NCBI GenBank assembly: GCA_022571365.1
Contig: JACZXZ010000005.1
Location: 1 to 64,000 of the forward strand
From: Pseudomonadota bacterium
Lineage (GTDB): Bacteria > Pseudomonadota > Alphaproteobacteria > G022571365
DNA: 64,000 bases
Direction of reading: 5' to 3'
Below the pieces are notes generated by a model. The model did not search any database. It was not told where the DNA came from and worked only from the letters and a program-made list of their open reading frames with translations. Position numbers and translations under genes: made by a program. Positions 1 through 8,534 of the stretch are shown here, piece after piece; the first letter of the stretch is position 1, and the number at the start of each line of letters is the position of its first letter.

Positions 1-12
1 AACGTCGATAGC

Positions 13-1014
13 TCACCGCCGGGGTGTAACGGCGGGGGCGCCGGTGGTCAACTCGAGGGCTGCAGGCACGCTTTCCGCGCCGGGTCGAGGCTTCAGGATG
101 AGATAACTCGGCAGCCCGATCGCCTCGAAGCGCTCGAACATCTGGCGTGCGGGTGATGCGCCGAGGTTCTCCGCCTGGTACTTGATCTTCACGTAGTCCT
201 TGAGCTGGGCCACGACCTCGTCGTCCTGGAGCGTCGTCTTGGCCATCTCCAGACAGCACTTTGACCACGTCGCCCAGATCTCGATGAGGACGAGCCGGTT
301 CTCGGCCCGCGCCGCGGCGAGCCCCGCCGGGGTGCCGATATGGAACCACGCCCCGTCGTGGACGAGGCCGTGGAGGCGGCCCGCCGCCTGGGCCCGGTCA
401 TAGAGCAGGTTGAGCGAAAACGTCGCCCCGGGCGCCGCCCGGAACAGGCGGGGATGCAGCATCTGCACCCCCGCGAACAGGAAGGGGGCGGCCTCGCGGG
501 CGCCGCGGCGGCGGAGGGTTCCGCGCCGGTCGATGAAGAAATCGCCATCGCCGTCGCAACCCGCCGCGCCGGCTGCCGCGTGGAGCAGCAGCAGGGCGTC
601 CATCCGCGCGTCGTCCCAGGCCTCGGCCAGGCGACCCAGGGGGCTTTTGGGGCCCTCGAGCAACAGCACGTCGCTGTTGACCACGAAGAACGGCCCGCGG
701 CCGAGCCGGTCCAGGGCGGCCAGGACCCCGCCGCCGGTGTCCAGCAGCTCGGCCTCCGGAGAGAGCAGGACGCGCGGGCGCCGGCGATTGCGAAGATGGG
801 CCTCGATCATCCCGCCCAGATGGTGGGTGTTGACGACCGCGGCCTCCACCCCGGCGGCGGCCAGGTGGTCGAGGATCCGGTCGATGAGCGTCCCCCCGGC
901 GACCTCTATCAGCGGCTTGGGAATGCTGTCGGTGGCCGGCCGGAGCCTCAGGCCCAGGCCGGCGGCCAGCACCATGGCCCGCTCGACCGTTACCCCGGCG
1001 GCCATTGTCCCCAT
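13..1014 (-). CDS. murU: MurU-type nucleotidyltransferase fused to a thioredoxin-like domain
   Basis: Residues 1-238 form a sugar-1-phosphate nucleotidyltransferase with the AMVLAAGLGLRLRP start motif, a PKPLIEVAG loop, a VVNSDV metal motif and a closing FHIGTP motif. By family and by position behind amgK it should be the N-acetylmuramate-1-phosphate uridylyltransferase of peptidoglycan salvage. From about residue 239 the chain continues without a break into a domain like the C-terminal domain of DsbD: LVLIEIWATW, then SKCC at 251-254, and GLPSYLIL with the cis-Pro near 302. The usual WCxxC has become WSKCC, so the first catalytic Cys is replaced by Ser. There is no signal peptide, so the thioredoxin part would be cytoplasmic. 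Homologues normally stop near residue 240. The ATG at 1014 is used; ATG 1005 or 975 are alternatives. It is the last gene of the tsaE-amgK-murU run seen here. Domain calls are firm; the role of the fusion is unknown. Confidence 0.85.
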   Translation of the reverse strand: MGTMAAGVTVERAMVLAAGLGLRLRPATDSIPKPLIEVAGGTLIDRILDHLAAAGVEAAVVNTHHLGGMIEAHLRNRRRPRVLLSPEAELLDTGGGVLAALDRLGRGPFFVVNSDVLLLEGPKSPLGRLAEAWDDARMDALLLLHAAAGAAGCDGDGDFFIDRRGTLRRRGAREAAPFLFAGVQMLHPRLFRAAPGATFSLNLLYDRAQAAGRLHGLVHDGAWFHIGTPAGLAAARAENRLVLIEIWATWSKCCLEMAKTTLQDDEVVAQLKDYVKIKYQAENLGASPARQMFERFEAIGLPSYLILKPRPGAESVPAALELTTGAPAVTPRR

Positions 1015-1036
1015 TGCCCCGTTGTCCCCGCCGCCG

Positions 1037-2047
1037 TCAGGCCGCGGTCCGGCGTGGCGGGACGCCGCGCTCGGAGGATGGGACGTGGCGGCCGAACCAG
1101 TCCCTGACCGGCGCCAGCGCGGGGTGTTGGAGGGCCCCCTCGAGCAACCGCCAGACCCTCGGAATGTGGGCGAGGTAGGCGGATTTGCCGTCGCGCACCG
1201 ACAGCCGGGTGAAGATGCCGATCACCTTGGCGTGGCGTTGGGCGCCGAGGATCGCGTACGAGGTCTGGAACGCCTCGCGGTCGAGCTCGGGGAAGGCGGC
1301 GAGATAACGGGCCTTCATCTTTCGGGCGAGCTCGGGCGCGACGTCACGGCGGGCGTCCTCGAGCAGGGACATCAGGTCGTAGGTGACGGGGCCGATCACC
1401 GCGTCCTGGAAGTCCAACAGCCCGCAGGCGCCGATCCCTTCCCGGTCTTTGAGCCGCATCAGATTGTCGACGTGATAGTCGCGTAAGACCAGCGTCTCCG
1501 GCACGCGGCGGGCCGCGGGAAACAGCGCTTGCCAGGGCTCGAGGTAGCCCTTGCGCTCGGCCCGCGATGACGGGCGCCCGCGCATGGCGGGCAGGTACCA
1601 GTCGACGAGCAGCACGGCCTCGTCCAGCAGCCGCCCGTCGTCGTAGGGCGGGACCGCCACCGCGGTCGCGGCTTGCGCCCGGCCGTGCAGGTCGATCAAG
1701 AGGTCGACGGCAAGGGTGTACAGCGCCTCCTCGTCGCCATCTCTCTCCAACAGCCGGGTGTATGTGTCGTCGCCGAGATCCTCGATCAACACCAGTCCCG
1801 CGCGCACATCCTGGGCCAGGATGCGCGGCGCGCTGTAGCCAAGTTTCAGCAGATGGCGGGCGACGGCGATGTAGGGGCGCACGTCCTCCATGGGCGGCGG
1901 CGCATCCATGAGGACCGCCCGGCGCCCGCCGTCCGTGAGCCGCTGGTAACGGCGGAAAGAGGCATCGCCGGCAAGCGGCGTGCGGGCCGCGCGGCTCCAC
2001 CTCCCCGCGCGCAGGAGGGCCGCGATCCGGGCGTCGCGGTCAGCCAT
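1037..2047 (-). CDS. amgK: N-acetylmuramate/N-acetylglucosamine anomeric kinase AmgK
   Basis: A 336-residue phosphotransferase of the aminoglycoside-kinase (APH) fold. Visible motifs are GLVLIEDLGDDTY (hinge region), the catalytic loop LRDYHVDNLM and the metal-binding LLDFQDAVIGP. In the known salvage route this kinase makes MurNAc/GlcNAc alpha-1-phosphate, which MurU then turns into the UDP-sugar, bypassing de novo MurNAc synthesis. It overlaps the end of tsaE by 8 bases and is followed 22 bases later by murU, the usual alphaproteobacterial order, so the three genes are probably co-transcribed. The ATG start at 2047 sits inside tsaE, consistent with translational coupling. Confidence 0.9.
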   Translation of the reverse strand: MADRDARIAALLRAGRWSRAARTPLAGDASFRRYQRLTDGGRRAVLMDAPPPMEDVRPYIAVARHLLKLGYSAPRILAQDVRAGLVLIEDLGDDTYTRLLERDGDEEALYTLAVDLLIDLHGRAQAATAVAVPPYDDGRLLDEAVLLVDWYLPAMRGRPSSRAERKGYLEPWQALFPAARRVPETLVLRDYHVDNLMRLKDREGIGACGLLDFQDAVIGPVTYDLMSLLEDARRDVAPELARKMKARYLAAFPELDREAFQTSYAILGAQRHAKVIGIFTRLSVRDGKSAYLAHIPRVWRLLEGALQHPALAPVRDWFGRHVPSSERGVPPRRTAA

Positions 2048-2603
2048 CCGCCCCGAGCTCCTTGATAAGCCCGGCCCACGTCCCCCGGCCGGTGAGGCGG
2101 GCGCGGCGCGCCTCGGGCAAGGCGCCGAAAGTCAGCCGCAGTTCCAGATAATTCGCCGGCAGCAGGGGGCCCAAAAGCTCCGGCCACTCGATCAGCGAGA
2201 CGCCTTCGCCAAAGGCCTCCTCGATGCCCAGCTCGAAGGCCTCCTCGGCCTTGCCCAGGCGGTAGAGGTCGAAATGCCACACCGGCGCGGGTCCCCCATC
2301 GTAGATCTGGACGAGGGTGAAGGTCGGGCTGGGCACCTCCTCGGCTTCGCCGCCGTGGCGCGAGGACCACGCGCGGATGAAGGCGCGGGCGAAGGTGGTC
2401 TTGCCCGCGCCGAGATCGCCGGTGAGCCCGATCACATCGCCGCGCCGGGCGAGCCGGGCTATGTCCCGCGCCAACCCCGCCGTGGCCTGGAGGTCGGCAA
2501 GATCGCGTTCGACCACGCGCTGGGTCCCGGATGCGCCCGCCACCGCCCGCGGGCTTGTCCTGGCCCCGGGGCCGGCGCGGCGCTCAGGCTTGGACTTGAT
2601 CAT
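2040..2603 (-). CDS. tsaE: tRNA threonylcarbamoyladenosine biosynthesis ATPase TsaE
   Basis: A P-loop ATPase needed for t6A37 formation in ANN-decoding tRNAs together with TsaB/TsaD/TsaC. Visible are the Walker A GDLGAGKTTFAR, the SPTFTLVQIY switch segment, HFDLYRL and the closing LIEWPELLG motif, all typical of TsaE. The N-terminus is about 30 residues longer than most family members and is basic and low in complexity; the reading frame also opens at a GTG at 2621, but ATG 2603 is preferred and a still later start is possible. It is the first gene of the operon leading to amgK and murU; in many alphaproteobacteria a histidine kinase gene precedes it, but none is present here. Confidence 0.9.
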   Translation of the reverse strand: MIKSKPERRAGPGARTSPRAVAGASGTQRVVERDLADLQATAGLARDIARLARRGDVIGLTGDLGAGKTTFARAFIRAWSSRHGGEAEEVPSPTFTLVQIYDGGPAPVWHFDLYRLGKAEEAFELGIEEAFGEGVSLIEWPELLGPLLPANYLELRLTFGALPEARRARLTGRGTWAGLIKELGADG

Positions 2604-2621
2604 CGAATCAGGGACGGCCAC

Positions 2622-2976
2622 GTTCAGGCGCCACGGTCTGTGCCCATCTTCCGCCCCCGCCTCTGCATGTCAAGTCCGGCCCGCAGCGGCCGCACCCAGG
2701 GCACGGACGGCGCCCTCATCGGGCCGGGATGGCGGCCCTCCGCGCTCTTGCCGCGTTCGAACCTGTCGAAAACCCGCTCCTGGTCGGTGAAAATGGCCTT
2801 AGGGCGTTATCCCGCGCGGTGACATCGTAGGCGGCGCCAGGGAATTTGAGGCACAGAGGGCGAGAGAGGAAGGCAGGAAAGGAAGGCAGGAAAGCCGGAA
2901 GGTTATATAAGGTAAGGTGTTGACCCACAGCATTTGTTCGACTTTGCGCCCGCCGCAATCGGATATCCCATACTGG
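2622..2976. other. Intergenic region with a 13-bp tandem repeat
   Basis: No convincing gene lies between tsaE and the XRE regulator. Two perfect tandem copies of a 13-base unit (GGAAGGCAGGAAA) sit at 2868-2880 and 2881-2893. Short open frames across the stretch have no domain signature and atypical composition. The region should hold the tsaE promoter. Confidence 0.5.
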
Positions 2977-3339
2977 CTAGTCACTACCCTTCTGTTCGCT
3001 GCGGAAACTCAAGAAAGCCGCGATCTGCCCGGCGATGATTTCAAGGTCATCGATATCCAGCTCCCTAATCATTCCCTGTATTCGCAATTGGAGTTTCAGC
3101 CGGTTCTCGTCGGTCGCGTTCCCATCCCTCTCCTCAAAGAAATCCCGTAACCGCATGTTCAGCGCTTGGCTCAGCCGTTCAAGCGTGTAGAGGTTGGGAA
3201 TGCTGCGACCATTCTCGATGTTCGCAATGGTCGCGCTCGTTTTTCCGATTGACGCGGCAAGTTGCTCTTGAGTCAGCCCGCGCTGCACTCGCGCGGCCCT
3301 CACTCGCAAGCCTATGTTGTGCTTTGCAAGCCTTTTCAT
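2977..3339 (-). CDS. XRE-family helix-turn-helix transcriptional regulator
   Basis: A 120-residue protein with an N-terminal Cro/CI-type HTH (about residues 10-65). The sequence LRVRAARVQRGLTQEQLAAS followed by IGKTSATIANIENGRS and the YTLERLSQALN helix is a textbook XRE domain. The C-terminal half (about 75-120) is acidic and helical, with no enzyme or ligand-binding motif, and may mediate dimerisation. It is a lone gene, transcribed away from the outer-membrane protein gene at 3569, so the shared 3340-3568 region may be its operator. The target is unknown; autoregulation is the default guess for this family. Confidence 0.85.
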   Translation of the reverse strand: MKRLAKHNIGLRVRAARVQRGLTQEQLAASIGKTSATIANIENGRSIPNLYTLERLSQALNMRLRDFFEERDGNATDENRLKLQLRIQGMIRELDIDDLEIIAGQIAAFLSFRSEQKGSD

Positions 3340-3409
3340 AGGCCAAATGGTAGCCGCCGCACTGCGAAACCGCTTCCCTCAAAGTGTTTTGCCCTATAGC
3401 TGATTGACT

Positions 3410-3424
3410 CTAAGATAATTTTAG
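3410..3424. promoter_or_regulatory. Candidate 15-bp palindromic operator
   Basis: CTAAGATAATTTTAG is palindromic except at one symmetric position. It lies in the divergent space between the XRE gene and the outer-membrane protein gene, about 70 bases upstream of the XRE start. This is an AT-rich island in a GC-rich window. It is a plausible site for the XRE regulator, but the assignment is inference. Confidence 0.3.
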
Positions 3425-3568
3425 GGTACTTATTGGTTGCAACGTGAAGCGTTGTTCCCGTGCGCTGATGATTGGCCAAGTGCGGGGGACGCTTGGTCGA
3501 CCCGATGACAGTGTTACGCGGACGATGTCCCCCATCTCTGTAGCGCCTTTCAGAGGGGGATGCTGACC

Positions 3569-4255
3569 ATGCATAAGCGAATTCTTGGATTGCTAAGCGC
3601 AGCGGCCTTTATAGGCGTTGCTGCGGGTGCGCAAGCCGCAGGCGGATGGTATGTCTCGGGCGGTGTTGGTCCAGCCTTCCTTCAAGATTCCAGCAGCACG
3701 GCTACCGATCCTTCGTTAGGTACGGCCGACTTTGACACCGAATTCGATCCCGGATTCGGCGTGCACGGCGCCGTGGGACATTCCTGGGACGGTTTCCGCT
3801 TGGAAGGAGAGGTGTCGTACAGGAAGAACGACGTCGATACGCTAACTGTCACGAGCACCACGGGCGCGATCAGCTCCCTTAACCTTGACACTCTTGGCTC
3901 GTTCGATGCCGACGGAGATGTGTCGGCTCTCGGCTTCATGGCAAATGCTTGGTACGACTTCGATACAGGGTCACCATGGAAGCCTTTCATTGGTGGGGGT
4001 GTAGGCACAGCCAGAATTTCACTCAATGATATTTCCTCCTCGACAATTTCTCTCGCGGACGATGAGGACCAGGTGTTTGCGTACCAAGCGGGCGCCGGCA
4101 TAGGCTACGAGCTGACCCCGACAGTCATCGTGAGCCTCGGGTATCGGTTTTTCGGAACATCGGACCCTGAGTTTACCGCCGTGAACGGCACCACTACTTT
4201 TGACGGAGAATATCGCAGCCATAACGTCGAGGTCGGAGTGCGTTTCCTTTTCTAG
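3569..4255 (+). CDS. Outer-membrane beta-barrel protein (OmpW/opacity-like)
   Basis: A 228-residue secreted protein. The N-terminus is a signal peptide (MHKRILGLLSAAAFIGVAAG, cleavage near AQA-AGG). The mature part alternates strands and polar loops, with GWYVSGGVGPAFL at the start, FKPFIGGG-like GSPWKPFIGGGVGTARI in the middle, YRFFG, and a C-terminal phenylalanine (VEVGVRFLF), the usual signal for Bam-mediated insertion. The size fits an eight-stranded barrel of the Omp25/opacity type. The start at 3569 is chosen over 3560 because GAGGGGG at 3553-3559 then sits at a proper ribosome-binding distance. A strong terminator follows. The gene is less GC-rich than its neighbours. Substrate or role is not evident. 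Confidence 0.8.
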   Translation: MHKRILGLLSAAAFIGVAAGAQAAGGWYVSGGVGPAFLQDSSSTATDPSLGTADFDTEFDPGFGVHGAVGHSWDGFRLEGEVSYRKNDVDTLTVTSTTGAISSLNLDTLGSFDADGDVSALGFMANAWYDFDTGSPWKPFIGGGVGTARISLNDISSSTISLADDEDQVFAYQAGAGIGYELTPTVIVSLGYRFFGTSDPEFTAVNGTTTFDGEYRSHNVEVGVRFLF

Positions 4256-4278
4256 TTGCCGTTCACAGACTTTAGATG

Positions 4279-4310
4279 GGCCGGGATGGAATACCATTCC
4301 GGCCTTTTTT
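4279..4310 (+). terminator. Rho-independent terminator after the outer-membrane protein gene
   Basis: An 11-bp stem (GGCCGGGATGG paired with CCATTCCGGCC, one G-T pair) with a 4-base loop is followed directly by six T residues. It lies 24 bases after the stop codon. Confidence 0.9.
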
Positions 4311-4496
4311 GTTGGGAGAAAAATATCGAGAACAATTTATCCGGACATTTCTCAGATAGCTCCACCGAAGGCAAACAACCCGGCGCCGGCCTGCCCGCGC
4401 GAGCCGCCGCCGCCGGTATCCGCAATGGTCGGGTCCGGGCGAGGTCTCAGGCCTCCCCGGAGCGCATCGGTGGGAGCGCCTCAGTATGGGAGCGCG

Positions 4497-5792
4497 TCAG
4501 TAACGGTAATAGTCCGGCTTGAACGGCCCATCGGCATCGACGCCGATATAGCTTGCCTGTTCCCGGGTGAGCTTGGTCAGCTTGACCCCGGCCTTGGCCA
4601 GATGCAGGACGGCGACCCGCTCGTCCAGGTGTTTCGGCAGGAGGTAGACCTTTTTCTCGTAGTTGTCCGGATGGGTCCACAGCTCGATCTGCGCCAACAC
4701 CTGGTTGGTGAAGGAGGCGCTCATAACGAAACTGGGATGTCCGGTGGCGCAGCCGAGATTGACCAGCCGGCCCTTGGCCAGCACGATCAGGCGCTTGCCG
4801 TCCGGGAACACGACCTCGTCGACCTGGGGCTTGACCTCTTCCCATTTCAGGTTTTTCAGGGCCGAGACCTGAATCTCGCGGTCGAAATGGCCGATGTTGC
4901 AGACGATGGCGCGATCCTTCATGGCCCGCATGTGGTCGAGGGTGATGACATCGACATTGCCGGTCGCGGTGACGAAGATGTCGCCCTCGGGCGCGGCCTC
5001 CTCCATGGTCGTGACCTCGTAGCCTTCCATGACCGCCTGCAGGGCGCAGATCGGGTCGATCTCGGTGATCAGCACCCGGGCGCCCTGGCCCCTGAGGCTG
5101 GCCGCGCAGCCCTTGCCGACGTCGCCATAGCCGCAGATCACGGCGATCTTGCCGGCGATCATGACACCGGTGGCCTGTTTGATTCCGTCGATCAGGCTCT
5201 CGCGGCAGCCGTAGAGGTTGTCGAACTTGGACTTGGTCACCGAGTCGTTGACGTTCATGGCCGGCGCCATGAGCTCACCGGCCCGTTCCATTTGGTAAAG
5301 TCGGTTGACCCCGGTCGTGGTCTCCTCGGTCAGGCCCCGCACGTCCTTGAACAGCTCCGCGAACCTCTCGTGCATCATCCGGGTCAGGTCGCCGCCGTCG
5401 TCGAGCAGCATGTTGGGCCGCCAGCCGTCGGGGCCCAGGATGGTCTGCTCGATGCACCACTCGTACTCCTCCTCGGTCTCGTCCTTCCAGGCGAACACCG
5501 GCACGGCGGCGGCCGCCATCGCGGCTGCGGCGTGATCCTGGGTCGAGAAAATGTTGCAGGAGCTCCAACGCACCTCGGCGCCCAGGTGGTGAAGCGTCTC
5601 AATCAAGACGGCGGTCTCAATCGTCATATGCAGGCAGCCGGCGATGCGCGCTCCGGCGAGGGGTTTCGCCTCGCCGTATTCCTTGCGCAGGGCCATGAGG
5701 CCCGGCATCTCGCTTTCGGCGATGGCGATTTCCCGGCGGCCCCAATCGGCAAGACCGGTGTCGGCGACCTTGTGGTCTGTGTCGGTGCGCAT
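4497..5792 (-). CDS. ahcY: S-adenosylhomocysteine hydrolase AhcY
   Basis: Cytosolic NAD-dependent enzyme that splits S-adenosylhomocysteine into adenosine and homocysteine, clearing the product inhibitor of methyltransferases. Characteristic stretches are [19 protein letters not shown] (catalytic Lys/Asp/Asn region), [20 protein letters not shown] (NAD fold), [23 protein letters not shown] and the C-terminal PFKPDYYRY that closes the neighbouring subunit's NAD site. The length of 431 residues is normal. The frame is open further upstream, but ATG 5792 follows a good ribosome-binding site (GAGAGG) and matches the family N-terminus. It is the last gene in the minus-strand PTS gene run, about 150 bases after ptsP. 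I looked for SAH and SAM-II riboswitch cores in that gap and did not recognise one. Confidence 0.95.
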   Translation of the reverse strand: MRTDTDHKVADTGLADWGRREIAIAESEMPGLMALRKEYGEAKPLAGARIAGCLHMTIETAVLIETLHHLGAEVRWSSCNIFSTQDHAAAAMAAAAVPVFAWKDETEEEYEWCIEQTILGPDGWRPNMLLDDGGDLTRMMHERFAELFKDVRGLTEETTTGVNRLYQMERAGELMAPAMNVNDSVTKSKFDNLYGCRESLIDGIKQATGVMIAGKIAVICGYGDVGKGCAASLRGQGARVLITEIDPICALQAVMEGYEVTTMEEAAPEGDIFVTATGNVDVITLDHMRAMKDRAIVCNIGHFDREIQVSALKNLKWEEVKPQVDEVVFPDGKRLIVLAKGRLVNLGCATGHPSFVMSASFTNQVLAQIELWTHPDNYEKKVYLLPKHLDERVAVLHLAKAGVKLTKLTREQASYIGVDADGPFKPDYYRY

Positions 5793-5944
5793 TTGCCTCT
5801 CCCGGCGGGCCGACGCTACAGCCGGCGCGGTCCAACAGGCGGGCTTCGGGCCCGAAACCCGCAAACGGGCCGTATAGCAGCGCGGCCTTGGCGCGACAAG
5901 TGTTTACCCCTTGGGCGGCGACCAACCCTTCGGGGGCGGCTCCC

Positions 5945-7768
5945 TCAAGCCAGTGCGTTGAAGTCGTCGAGCAAGGTGGCGATCCGGCCCGCGTCCGACT
6001 GGTCCATGATCAGCCGGGCGCGCCGGGTCGCCGCAACCAGGTCGAGGCTGCGAATGCGTTGTTTCACCCGCGGCAGGCTGGCCGCCGCCATCGACAGGTC
6101 GCGGATGCCGAGGCCGAGCAACAGCGCGCTGTAACGCGGATCGCCGGCCATTTCGCCGCACAGGGACAGCGGGATCCGGGCTCTCGAGGCGGCCTCGGTG
6201 GTAAACTGAATGAGACGCAGAACCGCCGGATGCAGGGGGTTGTAAAGATGCGCCACCTGCTCGTCGCCCCGGTCGATGGCAAGCGTGTACATGGTCAGGT
6301 CGTTGGTGCCGATGGCGAAGAAATCCGTGACGTGGGCCAACGCGTCGGCGGCCAGCGCGGCGCTCGGCACCTCGATCATGACACCGAGCGGGGGCAGGGG
6401 ATCGGCGATCGCCACCCCGCGCCGGGCGAGCCGCCGAGCCACCTTCTTCAGGCATTTCCGCACCTGGTGGACCTCGCCCACCGTCGAGACCATCGGCAGC
6501 AGTATCCTCAAGGGGCCGTGAGCGCCGGCCCTGAGCATGGCGGCGATCTGGGTCTCCAGCATGCGGGGCTTCTTGAGCGACAGACGGATGGCCCTCAAGC
6601 CCAGTGCCGGGTTGACGCCGTCGGTTAAGCGGCCGCCCAAGGAGGAGGCGAGTTTTTCGCCGCCGATGTCGAGGGTTCGCACCGTCACCGGCCGCCCCCC
6701 CATGCCTTCGACCAGTGGCTTGAGCGCGTGGTACTGCTCGTCCTCACCGGGCAGGTCGTCGCGGTTCATGAACATAAACTCGGTCCGCAACAGCCCGATA
6801 CCCTCGACGCCGGTCTCGAGCACCGCTTTCAACTCGTGCGCCAGTTCGATATTGCCCTGGAGTGTGATCCGGGTGCCGTCTCGGGTGACCGCCGGAAGTC
6901 GGCGCAGCCGCGCCAGTTGGCGCTGCTCGCGGTGGAGCATCTCGCGGCGATGCTGGTATTCGGCAAGGGTCGCGGAGGACGGATTGACGATGATCTGGCC
7001 GGCCGTGCCATCCACCACCACCGTGTCACCGCTCCGGACCCCGGCGATCAGGCCGGCGACGCCGAGCACGGCCGGCAGGCCGAGCGACCGGGCCATGATC
7101 GCCGTATGTCCCTCGGCGCCGCCCAACACCGTCCCGAATCCAGCGATGTGGCGAGGGTCCATGAGCGCCGTCTCGGCGGGAGTCAGCTCCTCGGCGATGA
7201 TGACACTGCCCTCGGGCAGGCGGGAATATGCCTGGTACGGCGCTTTGGTCAGATTGCGCACCAGCCGCGCGCCGACGTCGCGGATGTCGTGAACGCGCGC
7301 GGCGATGTAGAGGTCGTCCATGTCGGCGAAGCCCCTGGCGATGTCCGAGATTTCAGCCTGGACCGCGGCCTCGGCGTTTTGGCGCTGGTCAAGAATCCGG
7401 CGTTCGACGCCGCGTATGAGCCGCGAATTCGTCAGCATTTGCAGGTGCGCGTCGAGGAGATAGCCGATTTCCTCGGCGGCCGCCTCCGGCAGCGCCGCCG
7501 CTTTGAGCTTCAGCTTCTTTACCTGTTTGCGGGCGTGTGCCGCGGCGTCGGCGAAGCGGGTGCGCTCGGCCTCGACCTTGTCCGCCGGAATGGGATATTC
7601 GGGGACCTCCATGGCGCCGGTTTCCCTGACATGGGCGGGCCCGATGGCGACCCCGGCGGAGACGCCAAGGCCGCTGAAGATCCGTTCGGCATCTCGCGCG
7701 GGGGGGAGGCCGGCGGGGGGGGGGCCGGCGGGGACAGAGGCGGACTTGCTTTCGACCTTACGCTTCAT
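5945..7768 (-). CDS. ptsP: PEP-protein phosphotransferase (PTS enzyme I)
   Basis: Enzyme I takes phosphate from PEP onto an active-site histidine and passes it to HPr. The swivelling domain motif GGAEGHTAIMARSLGLPAVL contains the phosphorylated His (about residue 221). The PEP-binding barrel shows GIGLLRTEFMFMNRDDLP, TVRTLDIGGEK, LPMVSTVGE, IEVPSAAL, FAIGTNDLTMYTLA and the catalytic Cys in PLSLCGEMAGDP. There is no N-terminal GAF domain, so it looks like plain EI rather than the nitrogen-type PtsP; the name follows the alphaproteobacterial regulatory-PTS context. No sugar permease is encoded nearby. ATG 7768 overlaps the 3' end of the HPr gene by 11 bases; a TTG at 7780 is an alternative start. 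Confidence 0.9.
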   Translation of the reverse strand: MKRKVESKSASVPAGPPPAGLPPARDAERIFSGLGVSAGVAIGPAHVRETGAMEVPEYPIPADKVEAERTRFADAAAHARKQVKKLKLKAAALPEAAAEEIGYLLDAHLQMLTNSRLIRGVERRILDQRQNAEAAVQAEISDIARGFADMDDLYIAARVHDIRDVGARLVRNLTKAPYQAYSRLPEGSVIIAEELTPAETALMDPRHIAGFGTVLGGAEGHTAIMARSLGLPAVLGVAGLIAGVRSGDTVVVDGTAGQIIVNPSSATLAEYQHRREMLHREQRQLARLRRLPAVTRDGTRITLQGNIELAHELKAVLETGVEGIGLLRTEFMFMNRDDLPGEDEQYHALKPLVEGMGGRPVTVRTLDIGGEKLASSLGGRLTDGVNPALGLRAIRLSLKKPRMLETQIAAMLRAGAHGPLRILLPMVSTVGEVHQVRKCLKKVARRLARRGVAIADPLPPLGVMIEVPSAALAADALAHVTDFFAIGTNDLTMYTLAIDRGDEQVAHLYNPLHPAVLRLIQFTTEAASRARIPLSLCGEMAGDPRYSALLLGLGIRDLSMAAASLPRVKQRIRSLDLVAATRRARLIMDQSDAGRIATLLDDFNALA

Positions 7769-8078
7769 CCTCTTCGTCAAACTTGTTCTGGACCAGCTCG
7801 GCGAGCGCGCAAATGGCCGTCTCGGCTTGGGCGCCGCGCGCCCTCAGCTCAATTTCCAAGCCCGGCCCGGCGGCCAACATCATCAAACCCATGATCGAAA
7901 GGCCGGAGACCACTGTATCCTTCTTCGCGACCCAGATTTCCGCATCGAATTGCTCCGCCAGCTGTACGAACTTCGCCGCGGCGCGCGCGTGCAGCCCGCG
8001 GCGGTTGCCGATGGTCACGATGCGGCGAAACACCTGATCCGATGCGCCGGCGTCCGCTGGCGCCCGCGGCTCGCTCAT
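7758..8078 (-). CDS. Phosphocarrier protein HPr
   Basis: Small phosphocarrier between enzyme I and EIIA. The active-site histidine is His30 in RRGLHARAAAKF. The regulatory serine is also present (Ser61 in TVVSGLSIMGLMML), spaced from the His exactly as His15/Ser46 in classical HPr. A serine site fits the HPr kinase gene hprK in the same operon, so this HPr can receive both His and Ser phosphorylation. There is an N-terminal extension of about 15 residues and an acidic C-terminal tail (DEEDEA). The start overlaps the stop of the EIIA gene by 4 bases (ATGA), indicating coupling. Confidence 0.92.
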   Translation of the reverse strand: MSEPRAPADAGASDQVFRRIVTIGNRRGLHARAAAKFVQLAEQFDAEIWVAKKDTVVSGLSIMGLMMLAAGPGLEIELRARGAQAETAICALAELVQNKFDEEDEA

Positions 8079-8482
8079 TGCCCCTCTTCGGCCAACAGCT
8101 GCGAGGCGGCGTTGATGTACTTGCGGCCCGCCTCCTGGGCGCTGACGACCGCGTCGGCGAGCGTCTCATTCTCACGCACGCTCACCAGCTTGATCAGCAT
8201 CGGCAGGTTGACGCCGGCGATCACCTCCACGTCGGGCTTGTCCATGATGGAGATGGCCAGGTTCGACGGCGTGCCGCCGAACATATCGGTGAGCACGATC
8301 ACGCCGCTGCCGTCGTTCATCTTGGCGACGGCGTCGAGGATGCCCTTGCGGTGCTGCTCCATATTGTCGTCCGGACCGATGCACACCGCGGCGATGTTCG
8401 TCTGGGGGCCGACCACGTGCTCGAGCGCAGCGATGAACTCGGCGGCCAGACGGCCGTGAGTCACCAGTACTATTCCGATCAT
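8075..8482 (-). CDS. PTS EIIA component, mannose family
   Basis: A 135-residue EIIA of the mannose/sorbose family. The N-terminal VTHGRLA holds the phospho-accepting histidine (His9). VLTDMFGGTPSNLA is the diagnostic family loop, and EVIAGVNLPMLIKL follows as usual. No matching EIIB/EIIC/EIID is seen, so in this genome it probably serves as an end-point regulator rather than a transporter subunit, as known for alphaproteobacterial PTS strings. The ATG at 8482 is preferred to the TTG at 8488 because AAAGGA lies 7 bases upstream of it. It lies between rapZ and the HPr gene. Confidence 0.92.
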   Translation of the reverse strand: MIGIVLVTHGRLAAEFIAALEHVVGPQTNIAAVCIGPDDNMEQHRKGILDAVAKMNDGSGVIVLTDMFGGTPSNLAISIMDKPDVEVIAGVNLPMLIKLVSVRENETLADAVVSAQEAGRKYINAASQLLAEEGQ

Positions 8483-8534
8483 GGGCAATCCTTTCGTCGC
8501 TCAAGGGGCCCCATGCGATCCATCATCATATCAA

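Noticed and set aside
2716-2958. An 80-codon minus-strand frame
   Set aside because: Low-complexity, no ribosome-binding site, crosses a tandem repeat.
5793-5944. SAH or SAM riboswitch upstream of ahcY
   Set aside because: I looked for the conserved cores on the minus strand and did not find them; GC-rich hairpins alone are not enough.
4200-6134. A 644-codon open frame on the plus strand across ahcY
   Set aside because: It is antisense to an unmistakable ahcY and has no domain; long antisense frames are normal in DNA this rich in GC.
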